Below, piece by piece: positions 47,450 to 59,458 of a DNA stretch of 64,000 nucleotides. The position numbers and the translations under genes are program-made. Each line of letters starts with the position of its first letter. Within the stretch, counting starts at the first letter, position 1. The stretch lies in the NCBI GenBank assembly GCA_035645145.1, contig DASQNC010000025.1, positions 248,001 to 312,000 on the forward strand, given 5' to 3'. The stretch comes from Azospirillaceae bacterium (GTDB lineage: Bacteria; Pseudomonadota; Alphaproteobacteria; Azospirillales; Azospirillaceae). The notes under the pieces were generated by a model. The model ran no database searches and was not told the origin of the DNA. It saw only the letters and a program-made list of their open reading frames with translations.

Positions 47450-48739
47450 ATGCTCAATTCCATCTTCAAGCTGGACCAGCACGGCACGACCGTGCGCACC
47501 GAGGTGGTCGCCGGGATCACGACGTTCCTGACGATGGCCTACATCATTTTCGTCAACCCGCAGATCCTGTCGGCAACCGGCATGGACCACGGGGCCGTGT
47601 TCGTGGCGACCTGTCTCGCCGCGGCGGTGGCGTCCGCCATCATGGGGCTCTACGCCAACTACCCGATTGCGCTGGCGCCGGGCATGGGCCTCAACGCCTT
47701 CTTCACCTTCGCCGTCGTGAAGGGCATGGGCCACACGTGGCAGGTGGCACTCGGCGTGGTCTTCGTGTCCGCCGTCATCAACATCATCCTCAGCGTACTG
47801 CCCGTCCGCGAAGCGATCATCAACGCCATTCCAAAGAGCCTGAAGCTGGCGATCTCCGGCGGGATCGGGCTGTTCCTGGCCATCATCGGGCTCCAAAACG
47901 CAAAGGTCATCGCCCCCCACCCGGTCACCATGGTGACACTGGGCGACATGACCGCGCCGGAACCGATCCTGGCGGGGGTCGGATTCATCCTGATCGCCGT
48001 CCTGACCGCCCGCCGGATCCCGGGATCGATCATCATCGCCATCCTGGCGGTGACCGCGATCGGCATTGCGACCGGCGTTTCGCAGTTCGGCGGCCTCGTG
48101 TCGGCCCCCCCGAGCCTTGCGCCGACGCTGCTGCAGCTTGACCTCGCGGGTGCGCTGCAACTCGGCCTGCTGGGCGTCATCTTCGCGTTCGTGTTCGTCG
48201 ACCTGTTCGACACGGCGGGCACCTTCGTCGGCGTCAGCCACCGCGCCGGCCTGCTGACCCCGGACGGCCGCATGCCGCGTCTTGGCCGCGCCCTTCTGGC
48301 CGACAGCTCGGCCAGTGCCATCGGCGCGGTGCTGGGCACCTCGTCCACGACCAGCTACATCGAGAGTGCGGCGGGCGTGAACGCCGGCGGCCGCACCGGC
48401 CTGACCGCGGTCGTCGTTGCCATCCTGTTCCTGCTGGCGCTGTTCTTCTCGCCCCTGGCGGGCTCCATCCCGGCTTATGCGACGGCGCCGGCACTGCTGT
48501 TCGTCGCCTGCCTGATGGCCCAGGGCCTGGCCGAGATCGACTGGAGCGACGCCACCGAGTATGCCCCGGCGGTCGTGACCGCCGTCGCCATGCCGTTCAC
48601 CTACTCGATCGCCCACGGCATCGCCTTCGGCTTCATCACCTATGCCGCGGCGAAGGTGTTGAGCGGGCGCGTGTCGGAGGCGAAGCCTGCCGTCCTCGTG
48701 CTCGCGGTTCTGTTCACCGTGAAGTACGCGTTCGAGTAA
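47450..48739 (+). CDS. Purine permease, AzgA (NCS2-like) family
   Basis: Predicted proton-coupled importer of adenine, guanine or hypoxanthine. The 429-residue product has 12-14 transmembrane helices and the AzgA signatures ITTFLTMAYIIFVNPQIL, the substrate-region ALAPGMGLNAFF, GIGLFLAIIGLQNA, and FVDLFDTAGTFVGVSHRAGLL followed by LGTSSTTSYIESAAGVNAGGRTGLTAV. GAAGGG lies nine bases before the ATG. The leader has a small palindrome at 47342-47352 (GCAAAATTTGC) but no riboswitch I can recognise. It stands alone. Confidence 0.93.
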   Translation: MLNSIFKLDQHGTTVRTEVVAGITTFLTMAYIIFVNPQILSATGMDHGAVFVATCLAAAVASAIMGLYANYPIALAPGMGLNAFFTFAVVKGMGHTWQVALGVVFVSAVINIILSVLPVREAIINAIPKSLKLAISGGIGLFLAIIGLQNAKVIAPHPVTMVTLGDMTAPEPILAGVGFILIAVLTARRIPGSIIIAILAVTAIGIATGVSQFGGLVSAPPSLAPTLLQLDLAGALQLGLLGVIFAFVFVDLFDTAGTFVGVSHRAGLLTPDGRMPRLGRALLADSSASAIGAVLGTSSTTSYIESAAGVNAGGRTGLTAVVVAILFLLALFFSPLAGSIPAYATAPALLFVACLMAQGLAEIDWSDATEYAPAVVTAVAMPFTYSIAHGIAFGFITYAAAKVLSGRVSEAKPAVLVLAVLFTVKYAFE

Positions 48740-48749
48740 GTCGCCGGCC

Positions 48750-48804
48750 AATGCGGGACCGTACGGGCGGGGCCATGCGCCCTCCGCCCGTACGGTCCCG
48801 CATT
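48750..48804. terminator. Long perfect hairpin after the purine permease
   Basis: A perfect 21-bp inverted repeat (48750-48770 with 48784-48804) with a 13-base loop starts 11 bases after the permease stop, between convergent genes. The run ATTT follows on the plus strand. It is likely a bidirectional terminator, although the stem is unusually long. Confidence 0.65.
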
Positions 48805-48918
48805 TCACGGTGTCATGGACGCCGGACGGCAGATCCGCGCATGCGGCCGCGTCGACGCGATGGGCGTCGGCGATCCATCGGTGGGGATCGGAAGGCGCGG
48901 GCCGGCGTCGGCCGGATT

Positions 48919-50649
48919 TCAGTCGGCCGCCGTCCCCAGCTTGCCGCCTCTGCGTTCGAGGAGCGCGTCGGGGCTCAGCGGCTTACTGAACAGGTAGCCC
49001 TGTAGCCGATCGCAACCGAGCTCGACCAACAGGTTGCGTTGCGCCACGGTTTCGACGCCCTCGGCAACGATTTCCAGGCCCAATCCCTTGGCCAAGCCGA
49101 TCGCGGCACGCACCAGGGCGACGTCGCGCCCGTCGCCGGGCAGGCAGTCGATGAAGCTGCGGTCGATCTTCAGCGCGTGCACGGGAAGGCGCTGAAGATA
49201 GCTGAGCGACGAATAACCGGTTCCGAAATCGTCGATGGCGGTCTGGATTCCCATTCCGGCCAGCCGCTCGATCATCCGTACGGCGGCGTCGAAATCGCCG
49301 ATCGCGGCCTGTTCGGTAATCTCAATGCCCAAACGCCCGGCAAGCAACGGATAGGTGCTTACGAGCACGCCGAGCTGATCGACCAACGAGTCCGCGTTCA
49401 GGCTCTTGCCCGACACGTTCACATACACCCGGGGCAGGTTGAGGCCGGCCTCGTCCCAAGCGCGGAGCTGGCGTGCGACCTCGACCAGCACCCAGCCGGT
49501 CACCGGCACGATCAGCCCGCTGTCCTCGGCCAGCGGGATGAACTCCGTCGGCGGCACGGCGCCAAGGTTCGAATGGTTCCAGCGCAACAGCGCCTCGGCC
49601 GCAACCACGTCGCCCTCAGGGTTGACGATGGGCTGGTAGACCAACGCGAACTCGTTGCGCGCAATCGCCTGCGCCATGTGCAAGCGAAGCTGGGCACGCC
49701 GGCTGGCGCTGGCCGCCAGGGTCGGCGTGTAGAGGACCGCAACCCCGCCTCCGCGCGCCTTCGCCTCCTGCAGGCCCAGCTGGGCCTTCCCCAACAGTTC
49801 CTCGGGAGCCCGGATGGACGGATCCGCCAGAACACAACCGACGCTGCAATTCAGTTGCAGCATATGGCGTTCGGCGGGAAGCGGCGAGGCGAACCGTTTG
49901 CTCACCGTCTCGGCAAGGCGGGCCGCCCCGGACGGTGTCATGCCGGGCACCAGGGCGGCAAACTCGTCGGCGGAGATGCGGGCGAGAACAGCGCCCGGCG
50001 GAAGCGTGCTTTCCAGCAGAACCGCCGCCGCCCGGAGGACGGCATCGCCCACGGTGTGGCCAAGGGTCTCGTTCACCTCGCGGAACCGGTCCAGATCCGC
50101 GGACAACAATGCAACTCCCGGCTGCCCGAGCCGCCGTCCGACCTCGCCCAGGAAACCAATCCGGTTCAACCACCCCGTGAGAAGGTCGTGCGACACCGCG
50201 CTGGGACCATGGTCATCCTGCACGTCCCGGATGACGACAACCTGCAGGCATTCGCCCCCGACCATGGCGCTGCCGAGGCTGCACGAGACGGGGAAGGTCG
50301 ACCCGTCGCGGTGGTGCGCCATCTGCCACAGGGGGAATGCCGGCCGACGGTTTGTCCGGCCCAGGTCCGGGTCACTCCACGAAGGCACGTCCGGCTGATC
50401 CGGCCGGGGAAGCGAAAGAAGCTGCGCCACCGGCCGCCCGATCAGATCGCCCGCCTCATAGCCGAAAAGGTCGGCAACGGCCGTGTTGGCGAACCGGATC
50501 ACCCCACCCGTATCGGCAACGAGAATGGCTTCTGCGGTCGCATTGAGAATGCCCTCGATGGCCGTCACCAGATCAGTGCGGCCACCCGATCCAGGCATTC
50601 CCCGCCGAAGGGTCGGTACAGTACGGGACCGTTTCCATGGCATCTGCAT
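48919..50649 (-). CDS. PAS-GGDEF-EAL protein, predicted c-di-GMP phosphodiesterase
   Basis: Cytoplasmic signalling protein of 576 residues, likely degrading the second messenger c-di-GMP. A PAS domain (residues about 25-145; ILVADTGGVIRFANTAVADLFGYEAGDLIG region) may sense an unknown cue. The GGDEF domain (about 150-310) has SADEF at residues 226-230 in place of GGDEF, so cyclase activity is doubtful. The EAL domain (about 322-570) keeps EALLRW (352), EITEQAAI, DDFGTGYSSLSYLQRLP, KIDRSFI, EGVET and QGYLFSKPL, so it should be active. It is a single gene with an AT-rich upstream region. Confidence 0.92.
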   Translation of the reverse strand: MQMPWKRSRTVPTLRRGMPGSGGRTDLVTAIEGILNATAEAILVADTGGVIRFANTAVADLFGYEAGDLIGRPVAQLLSLPRPDQPDVPSWSDPDLGRTNRRPAFPLWQMAHHRDGSTFPVSCSLGSAMVGGECLQVVVIRDVQDDHGPSAVSHDLLTGWLNRIGFLGEVGRRLGQPGVALLSADLDRFREVNETLGHTVGDAVLRAAAVLLESTLPPGAVLARISADEFAALVPGMTPSGAARLAETVSKRFASPLPAERHMLQLNCSVGCVLADPSIRAPEELLGKAQLGLQEAKARGGGVAVLYTPTLAASASRRAQLRLHMAQAIARNEFALVYQPIVNPEGDVVAAEALLRWNHSNLGAVPPTEFIPLAEDSGLIVPVTGWVLVEVARQLRAWDEAGLNLPRVYVNVSGKSLNADSLVDQLGVLVSTYPLLAGRLGIEITEQAAIGDFDAAVRMIERLAGMGIQTAIDDFGTGYSSLSYLQRLPVHALKIDRSFIDCLPGDGRDVALVRAAIGLAKGLGLEIVAEGVETVAQRNLLVELGCDRLQGYLFSKPLSPDALLERRGGKLGTAAD

Positions 50650-50799
50650 GATATGGCCCTAATCGATCCGACCGGCAGGCGAACGGTCATAACCACATGA
50701 TGTTCGCATATGGAAAGGTAGGGCCAAGTCGTTAACGGGCCGTTACATATATAGGCTTTGAAACCTAATTGTATGAAATTGATGCAACCCGGTCGCAGG

Positions 50800-50831
50800 C
50801 CGGCGGCGGCGCGTCGCCAAGCCGCCGCCGG
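50800..50831 (-). terminator. GC-rich hairpin after ssb
   Basis: A perfect 11-bp inverted repeat (50800-50810 with 50821-50831) with a 10-base loop begins about 15 bases after the ssb stop on the minus strand. There is no T-tract. Confidence 0.45.
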
Positions 50832-50846
50832 TCGAAATCCGCGTCG

Positions 50847-51383
50847 TCAGAACGGAATTTCGTCGTCCAAATCATCCTGGCGCGAAGGGCGGCTGCCACC
50901 ACCCGACCGGCCACCGCCGCTGCCTCCAGTGCCGCCTCCACCGCCGCCGCCGTAATCGCCTCCGAACGAGCCGTAGTCGTCACCGCCGCCACCGCCGTAG
51001 CCGCCGCCACCGCCGCCGCCGCCGCCGCCCTCACTGCGGTCGAGCAGGGTCAGTTCACCACGGTACGGGCGGAGCACAACCTCGGTCGTGTAGCGTTCCT
51101 GGCCGGACTGGTCCGTCCACTTGCGGGTCTCCAACTGCCCCTCGATGTAGACCTTGGACCCCTTCTTCAGGAATCGCTCGGCCACACCGACCAGGTTTTC
51201 GTTGAAGATGACGACCGAGTGCCACTCGGTTCGCTCGCGCCGCTCGCCGGACGACTTGTCCTTCCAACTTTCGGATGTGGCGATGCGCAGCGTGGCGACA
51301 CGGCCGCCGTTCTGCATGGACCGGACCTCCGGGTCTTTCCCGAGGTTGCCGAGGAGGATCACCTTGTTGACGCTGCCAGCCAT
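50847..51383 (-). CDS. ssb: Single-stranded DNA-binding protein
   Basis: Coats single-stranded DNA in replication, recombination and repair, and recruits partners by its tail. The 178-residue product has an OB fold (residues about 1-110; [43 protein letters not shown]), then a Gly-rich linker of about 50 residues. It ends DDLDDEIPF, the standard acidic partner-binding tip. The linker DNA is a low-complexity CCGCCG-type run. It is divergent from uvrA with a LexA box between, the classic arrangement. I chose the ATG at 51383; the longer frame lacks homology. Confidence 0.96.
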   Translation of the reverse strand: MAGSVNKVILLGNLGKDPEVRSMQNGGRVATLRIATSESWKDKSSGERRERTEWHSVVIFNENLVGVAERFLKKGSKVYIEGQLETRKWTDQSGQERYTTEVVLRPYRGELTLLDRSEGGGGGGGGGGYGGGGGDDYGSFGGDYGGGGGGGTGGSGGGRSGGGSRPSRQDDLDDEIPF

Positions 51384-51523
51384 GCTCGTCTGCCTTTCCC
51401 GAAGCGCGGGCCACCTGTCCAAAAAAACGGCGCACCGTACACCCGCATCGTGGCCGTCGCCACCGTGGCCATCGCCGCCATGCTCATCACCACGGGAACA
51501 TCGGGTGGCGCGCGGGCCGGCGC

Positions 51524-51552
51524 TTGGCAATGTTCCCTGTATGTTCTATTAT
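51524..51552 (+). promoter_or_regulatory. uvrA promoter with LexA box (ssb/uvrA region)
   Basis: TTGGCA (51524-51529), a 17-base spacer and TATTAT (51547-51552) form a near-consensus promoter directed at uvrA. The spacer contains GTTC-CCTGTAT-GTTC at 51532-51546, an exact match to the alphaproteobacterial SOS box GTTC-N7-GTTC. LexA bound here would block uvrA and possibly ssb, which is divergent. Confidence 0.85.
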
Positions 51553-51675
51553 GGCGTCTGCGCGGAACGGACGCAACCCGGTGTGCGGACATTGTGGTCA
51601 AGCCGCCTCGCACGCACCATCTTTGCCATCGGCGGTCCTCCGCAGCACGCCCCATAATCCACGGCATTCCCCTCC

Positions 51676-54537
<2,862 letters not shown>

Positions 54538-54719
54538 ACGCCCTCCATCCTGCGCGAGGGTGTGCGCGGTGGCTGTGTGATCCACGCACCGACGCCGTCG
54601 GCGCACCTCCAGGCACTCAGGACGTGGCTTGCCGCGATCGAAGGTGCCGCCGCCTTGCCCCCGGACGATGCGTCTGCCACATGAGGGGGCGTTGATGTCC
54701 GGGGAATGTGTTTGAGGCC

Positions 54720-56087
54720 ATGAATCCGATCCATGTCGTTGGCGGCGGGCTTGCCGGAAGCGAGGCTGCCTGGCAGATCGCCGAGGCGGGCGTGCCGGTC
54801 GTCCTGCACGAGATGCGCCCCGTGCGCTCGACCGATGCCCACAAGACCGACGGGCTTGCGGAGCTGGTCTGCTCGAACTCCTTCCGGTCCGACGATTGGC
54901 AGTACAACGCCGTCGGCCTGCTGCACGAGGAGATGCGGCGCTGCGGGTCGCTGGTCCTGCGCTGCGGCGATGCCCACAAGCTGCCCGCCGGCGGGGCGCT
55001 GGCGGTGGACCGGGACGCGTTCTCCGCCGCCGTGACCGCCGCCATCGCGGCGCACCCCCTGATCACCCTCGAGCGGGGCGAGGTCGCCGGCCTTCCGCCT
55101 GCGGACTGGGACAGCGTCGTGGTGGCCACCGGCCCCCTCACCTCCCCGGCCCTGGCCGAAGCGATTCAATCCCTTACGGGTGAAAGCTCGCTCGCCTTCT
55201 TCGACGCCATCGCGCCGATCGTCTATCGGGAGAGCGTGGACCTGTCGAAGGCCTGGTTCCAGTCCCGGTACGACAAGCCGGGCCCTGGCGGCACCGGAAA
55301 GGACTACATCAACTGCCCGTTGGAGAAGGATGAGTACGAGGCCTTCATCAACGAGTTGCTGACGGCGCCGAAGACCGAGTTCAAGGAGTGGGAGGCGAAC
55401 ACCCCGTACTTCGAGGGCTGCCTGCCCATCGAGGTGATGGCCTCGCGCGGTGTGGACACCCTGCGCTACGGCCCCATGAAGCCGGTGGGTCTGACCAATC
55501 CGCACACCGGCCGCCGGCCGTACGCCGTGGTGCAGCTTCGCCAGGACAATGCCCTGGGCACGCTGTACAACCTGGTCGGGTTCCAGACCAAGTTGAAGTA
55601 CGCGGAGCAAACCCGTGTTTTCCGGATGATTCCGGGCCTGCAGAACGCCGAGTTCGCGCGCCTGGGCGGATTGCACCGGAACACCTTCCTGAACAGCCCG
55701 CGCCTGCTGGACGGAACGCTGCGGCTGAAGGCGCAGCCCCGCCTGCGCTTCGCCGGCCAGATCACGGGCTGCGAAGGCTATGTGGAAAGCGCGGCCGTGG
55801 GCCTGATGGCCGGCCGGTTCGCGGCGGCCGAACGGCTGGGACAGACGCCATCGGTGCCGCCGGCAACCACGGCGTTCGGCGCCCTTCTGGGCCATATCAC
55901 CGGCGGTGCGGACGCCGAGACGTTCCAGCCGATGAACGTGAACTTCGGCCTGTTCCCCCCGCCGGAAAAGGATGCGCGCGGCCGGGAGCCGAAGGGCAAG
56001 GACCGCAAGCTCGCCCAATCCACCCGCGCGCTGGCGGACCTCGACCGCTGGCTGGACCGGACGCCGACGGAAGCCGCGGCGGACTAG
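54720..56087 (+). CDS. trmFO: Methylenetetrahydrofolate--tRNA-(uracil-5-)-methyltransferase TrmFO
   Basis: FAD- and folate-dependent enzyme that methylates U54 in the T-loop of tRNA. The 455-residue product starts [22 protein letters not shown] (FAD-binding GGGLAG), followed by [61 protein letters not shown] and [14 protein letters not shown] chose the ATG at 54720 because homologues start there; a GTG at 54708 is in frame. A hairpin region follows the gene. Confidence 0.94.
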   Translation: MNPIHVVGGGLAGSEAAWQIAEAGVPVVLHEMRPVRSTDAHKTDGLAELVCSNSFRSDDWQYNAVGLLHEEMRRCGSLVLRCGDAHKLPAGGALAVDRDAFSAAVTAAIAAHPLITLERGEVAGLPPADWDSVVVATGPLTSPALAEAIQSLTGESSLAFFDAIAPIVYRESVDLSKAWFQSRYDKPGPGGTGKDYINCPLEKDEYEAFINELLTAPKTEFKEWEANTPYFEGCLPIEVMASRGVDTLRYGPMKPVGLTNPHTGRRPYAVVQLRQDNALGTLYNLVGFQTKLKYAEQTRVFRMIPGLQNAEFARLGGLHRNTFLNSPRLLDGTLRLKAQPRLRFAGQITGCEGYVESAAVGLMAGRFAAAERLGQTPSVPPATTAFGALLGHITGGADAETFQPMNVNFGLFPPPEKDARGREPKGKDRKLAQSTRALADLDRWLDRTPTEAAAD

Positions 56088-56131
56088 GCGGGACCAAGCC
56101 GGCATCCATGGAAGGATGAGGAAAACGCTGT

Positions 56132-56172
56132 AACGGCTGGTTCTTCGGACATATTTCCGAGGTCCAGCCGTT
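56132..56172 (+). terminator. Hairpin downstream of trmFO
   Basis: A 9-bp perfect outer stem (56132-56140 with 56164-56172) encloses a second, shorter stem-loop around CGGA/TCCG. It lies about 45 bases after the trmFO stop, before a decayed ridA gene. Confidence 0.4.
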
Positions 56173-56320
56173 CCTCTCCATCCATCCCGACCGACGCGGG
56201 GAACCGCCGAATTCGTCCGGCTTTCATTACAGCCGCACGCCGGAACGCAACGGCCCTATCAGGGTTCCCCCTTGCCGGGCCGGCATTCCACCGCACCGGC
56301 GCCCGGCCCAGGGAACCGAC

Positions 56321-56680
56321 ATGACAAACGTTCAGCGCCGGACCCCGAACACTGTCGCGCCGCCGGTCAGCAGTGTTGGTGCGATCCGGTGCGGATGTCC
56401 TGCATCTCGCCGGACAAGTGGGCGCCTTCCACCCGATCTGCCGACGCAAGCCGATCACGCGTTCCGGAACATTGTCGAGGTGCTCCGGGCCGCGGGCATG
56501 GACCCGTCCCGCTTGGTGAAGGCAACCATTCTGCTTGTTGCGGGCCAACCTTTGGGACCGGTGCGCGAGGCCCGCCAAAAGCATCTCGGCGATGTGCGCC
56601 CCGCCTCCACGCTCTTTTATGTGCCGCAGCTTGTTGGCCCGGAATACCTGATCGAGGTGGAGGCCATTGCCGCGCGTTAG
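56321..56680 (+). pseudogene. RidA family gene with internal frame damage
   Basis: The frame is open for 119 residues and both ends are clearly RidA-like: RTPNTVAPPVSSVGAIR at the N-terminus and LPPDLPTQADHAFRNIVEVLRAAGMDP, FYVPQLVGPEYLIEVEAIAA at the C-terminus. Between them (about 56391-56431) the family's core strand ADVLHLAGQVGAF is encoded in the next reading frame, not in the open frame. So two small indels that cancel have scrambled about 14 residues and perhaps removed others. The product probably does not fold normally. Sequencing error is the main alternative. Confidence 0.7.
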
Positions 56681-57450
56681 CCGGCGGTGTAGCCGCCGTC
56701 GATCACCAGTTCCGTGCCCGTGACGTATGCGGCCGCGTCGGAGGCGAGATAGGCAATGGCCTCGGCCACCTCGTCCGCTTTGGCGAAACGCCGGAGCGGG
56801 GTTTGGGCGGACAGGGCGGCATAGGCCGCCGCCTCGCCTTCGCGGTTCCGCAGGTCGCGGAAGAACGGCATCTCCTCCCACATCGGTGTCTCGACGCCGG
56901 ACGGCACGACGGCGTTGACCCGCGCCCTGTCCGGCGCCCCTTCCAGCGCGGCAACGCGGACAAGCTGCCCCAGCGCCGCCTTGCTGGCACCGTAGGCGGC
57001 GGTGTTCGGCACCGCCTTGAGCCCCGACGCGGACGAGACCACCACCACCGCCCCGCCACGACCGTGTTCGCGCATCGCGCGAAGGCCGGCCCGGACGGCC
57101 AGGAAAGCCCCGTCCAGGTTCACGGCCATGACCCGTCGCCAATCCGAAAGCCCGAGGTCGACCAAGGGGGCGGCGTGGGCGATACCGGCCGCGGCCACCA
57201 CGATGTCCGGGCCGCCCAGACCGTCCACCACATCCAGCGCCCGCGACCAGGACCCTTCATCCGTGACGTCGAGCGTCAGCGCCTGGGCCGCCGGCCCGAT
57301 CGCCGTAGCCGCTTCGGCGGCGGCTTCGGCGTGGCGATCCGCGACCAGAACGCGGGCCCCCTCATTCGCCAAAAGGCGGGCCACAGCGCGGCCGATGCCG
57401 CCAGCCCCGCCCGCGATCAGCGCGACACGTCCCGAAAAGCGGTGAGCCAT
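56677..57450 (-). CDS. SDR family oxidoreductase
   Basis: NAD(P)-dependent short-chain dehydrogenase, substrate unknown. The 257-residue product has the nucleotide-binding AGGAGGIGRAVA near residue 14, DVTDEGSW, the NAAG-like VAAAGIAHA, the catalytic Ser in SSASG and the catalytic YGASK, and ends TGTELVIDGGYTAG. The Asp in VADRHAE after the second strand favours NAD+. GGAGGG lies three bases before the ATG. Its stop overlaps the convergent ridA remnant by three or four bases. It is 29 bases downstream of the NDUFAF6-like gene on the same strand. Confidence 0.9.
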   Translation of the reverse strand: MAHRFSGRVALIAGGAGGIGRAVARLLANEGARVLVADRHAEAAAEAATAIGPAAQALTLDVTDEGSWSRALDVVDGLGGPDIVVAAAGIAHAAPLVDLGLSDWRRVMAVNLDGAFLAVRAGLRAMREHGRGGAVVVVSSASGLKAVPNTAAYGASKAALGQLVRVAALEGAPDRARVNAVVPSGVETPMWEEMPFFRDLRNREGEAAAYAALSAQTPLRRFAKADEVAEAIAYLASDAAAYVTGTELVIDGGYTAG

Positions 57451-57479
57451 AGGCCCTCCGGTCCATCCACCTTGGAGCG

Positions 57480-58331
57480 TCACCACCGTCCGCGCGCAGC
57501 CGCCCACGCAAGGCGGAGCTGACGGAACGGGTTCTGCATCTGCACACGGGGGGCGAACACGTCGAATCCGGCCCGCTCGATCACACCCAGGTAAAGGTCG
57601 GCCAGGACGGCCGGCAGCAGCGCCGCACGGGCGGCCGGCGGCACTTCGCGCCGCAAGGCGCGGGCGGCGTCCAGGTGCCGGCGAGCCTCCGCCACAACCA
57701 TCCGGACCACATTGGAAAGCGACGGCGGTGGCTTAAGATCGAACAGGGACTGCTGCCCGATCCCCTCGGCCGCCAGCAGATCGGCGGGAAGGAACAGGCG
57801 GCGGTCCCTCGCGTGGAAGGGCACCGCCCGGAGAATCCCGGCAAGGGCATAGGCGGTGCCGACCCGCCTCGCCGCCTCGGTCACCGCCGGGCTGCGTGCG
57901 CCTAGAATTTCCGCCGACAGTTGGATCGGCGAGGCGCCGGTGACCTCCGCGTAGTTCACCAGGCACACGAGGTTCGCAGGCGGTTCATCCGACAGATCCT
58001 CCTCCCGCACGTCGATCAACCGGTCGAACAAGGACTTGGACAGATCGTGCGCCCGGATCGCGGGAGCGAGTTCGGACAGGACGGCGTGTTGCCGGACCTC
58101 GCCCGCATACAGCGCATCCACGGCTTCGCGCCACCATTGCAGGCGGATCAGGCCCAGGGTCGGCTCGCTGACCACCTCGCGTGTCTTCGCCACCTCCAGG
58201 TTGAAGGCGTAGACGGCCCACAGCTCCGCCCGCCGCGCAGGCGGTGCGAAGAGGCTAATCAGAAAGCGGTCCGCATCGAACTTTCGGACCTCCTCCCCGC
58301 AATACGTAAGGTCAGCGGCACGCTGGGCCAT
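57480..58331 (-). CDS. Squalene/phytoene synthase-fold protein, NDUFAF6-like
   Basis: A 283-residue all-helical protein of the squalene/phytoene synthase superfamily. It shows DRFLISLFAPPARRAELWAVYAFNLEVAKTREVV, IRLQWWREAVDALY and AYALAGILRAVPFHARDRRLFLP. The two Asp-rich DxxxD motifs needed for prenyl synthesis are absent, as in human NDUFAF6 and its alphaproteobacterial relatives, which act in respiratory complex I assembly. A structural or assembly role is therefore more likely than terpenoid synthesis. It is divergent from the HpnC-like gene and lies two genes from an NDUFAF3-like gene. Confidence 0.8.
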   Translation of the reverse strand: MAQRAADLTYCGEEVRKFDADRFLISLFAPPARRAELWAVYAFNLEVAKTREVVSEPTLGLIRLQWWREAVDALYAGEVRQHAVLSELAPAIRAHDLSKSLFDRLIDVREEDLSDEPPANLVCLVNYAEVTGASPIQLSAEILGARSPAVTEAARRVGTAYALAGILRAVPFHARDRRLFLPADLLAAEGIGQQSLFDLKPPPSLSNVVRMVVAEARRHLDAARALRREVPPAARAALLPAVLADLYLGVIERAGFDVFAPRVQMQNPFRQLRLAWAAARGRW

Positions 58332-58431
58332 TGGACGGGTTCTATCCGCAGGGTTTCCGGAGCGGGTGAAGGTCCTTTATAGTAGCCGGGCTCGCCTAGG
58401 AAACCATGTTCCTCGACAGCCAGCCTCCAGC

Positions 58432-59364
58432 ATGAGCGGGCCCCGCACGATGGCCGAGTTCCGCAGCATCGCCTCCGCCACCGGGTCCGGCACCGGCGCC
58501 AAGCCGCTGCCCATCACGCTCCGGCCCGGCGAGCCCCCGGCCCGCACCCAACGGGCCCGAAGCCGTCTCCTGGTGCGGCCACGCCTGCTGCGGCGGGATC
58601 TACGGCCGCATATCCAGGCGCTCGAAGGCTTCATGCGCTTGGCCGAAGGCATCGCCGACGACCCGCTGATGGAATCCGAGACCAAGCTCCATCACCTGGA
58701 TGCGCTGGAGCGCGCCTTGACCGAGGGCAAGGCGCGTCGCGGGTACCTGAAGCCCGGTCTCGACCTTCGCGACAGCCTCCAGGCAAGCGGGGTCAGCGAC
58801 CGTCATGCCCGTCAGATCCTGCAGGCGTTCCGCAAGGATGCGGCCGGGCAAACCTGCCGGACGTGGAGCGACCTGCTGCTCTACTGCCGATACGCCGCCG
58901 CCCCGGTCGGGCGGTACATGCTGGAACTGCACCGGGAAAAGGCGGCCGACGCGACCGCCGCATCGGATGCCCTGTGCGCAGCCGTCCAGATCCTAGCGAG
59001 CCTGCAGGACTGCCGGTCCGATTGGGTGGACCTCGGCCGCAGCTATGTACCGTTGCAATGGTTCGACGAGGCCGGAATCAGTGCGGAGCGGCTGGTCGAG
59101 ACCGCATCCGACAGCAGTCTCAGGGGCGTGTTCGACCGTTTGCTGCGCCAGGTCGACGGCCTGCTCGCCCGTTCCGCCTCGCTGCCCGAGCTCATGTCCG
59201 ATCGGCCCCTGCGGATGGAGACGGCGACCGCGCACGCCCTGGCCGTCGCGTTGCGCAAGCGTCTGGCGGTTGCGGACCCGCTGGCCCGCAGGGTCACGGT
59301 GCCGTTCGGGGCCCGCCTGACGGCAAGGGCCATCGGTATAATCCAAGGGTATGGACGGCATTGA
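58432..59364 (+). CDS. hpnC: HpnC-like squalene/phytoene synthase family protein
   Basis: Predicted hydroxysqualene synthase of hopanoid synthesis. The 310-residue product matches HpnC in layout: LRRDLRPHIQALEGFMRLAEGIADDP, SGVSDRHARQILQAFRKDA, WSDLLLYCRYAAAPVGRYMLELH, SDALCAAVQILASLQDC and SYVPLQWFDEAGIS. The first Asp-rich motif is AEGIAD rather than the expected ADNIAD/ADDIAD; the second (QDCRSDW) is kept. The N-terminal FPVG-type region is altered. hpnD and hpnE are not nearby. The start is uncertain: ATG at 58432 or 58450, or further upstream at 58366. The function may differ from true HpnC. Confidence 0.65.
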   Translation: MSGPRTMAEFRSIASATGSGTGAKPLPITLRPGEPPARTQRARSRLLVRPRLLRRDLRPHIQALEGFMRLAEGIADDPLMESETKLHHLDALERALTEGKARRGYLKPGLDLRDSLQASGVSDRHARQILQAFRKDAAGQTCRTWSDLLLYCRYAAAPVGRYMLELHREKAADATAASDALCAAVQILASLQDCRSDWVDLGRSYVPLQWFDEAGISAERLVETASDSSLRGVFDRLLRQVDGLLARSASLPELMSDRPLRMETATAHALAVALRKRLAVADPLARRVTVPFGARLTARAIGIIQGYGRH

Positions 59365-59458
59365 TCGGTCGCGCCACGTGCGACACGTCTTCACAGCCTC
59401 ATTTCTTCGGCCTATGTGAACGGCGTGGCCTGACCAACAACCAACGCCAGAGGAAACC

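Noticed and set aside
50935-51035. CCGCCG-rich repeat as a tandem repeat or CRISPR-like array
   Set aside because: It codes the glycine-rich linker of SSB; the units are irregular and in frame.
58432-59364. CHAD-type or other unknown helical protein
   Set aside because: The stretches WSDLLLYCRYAAAPVGR and SDALCAAVQILASLQDC fit the HpnC/squalene synthase family better.
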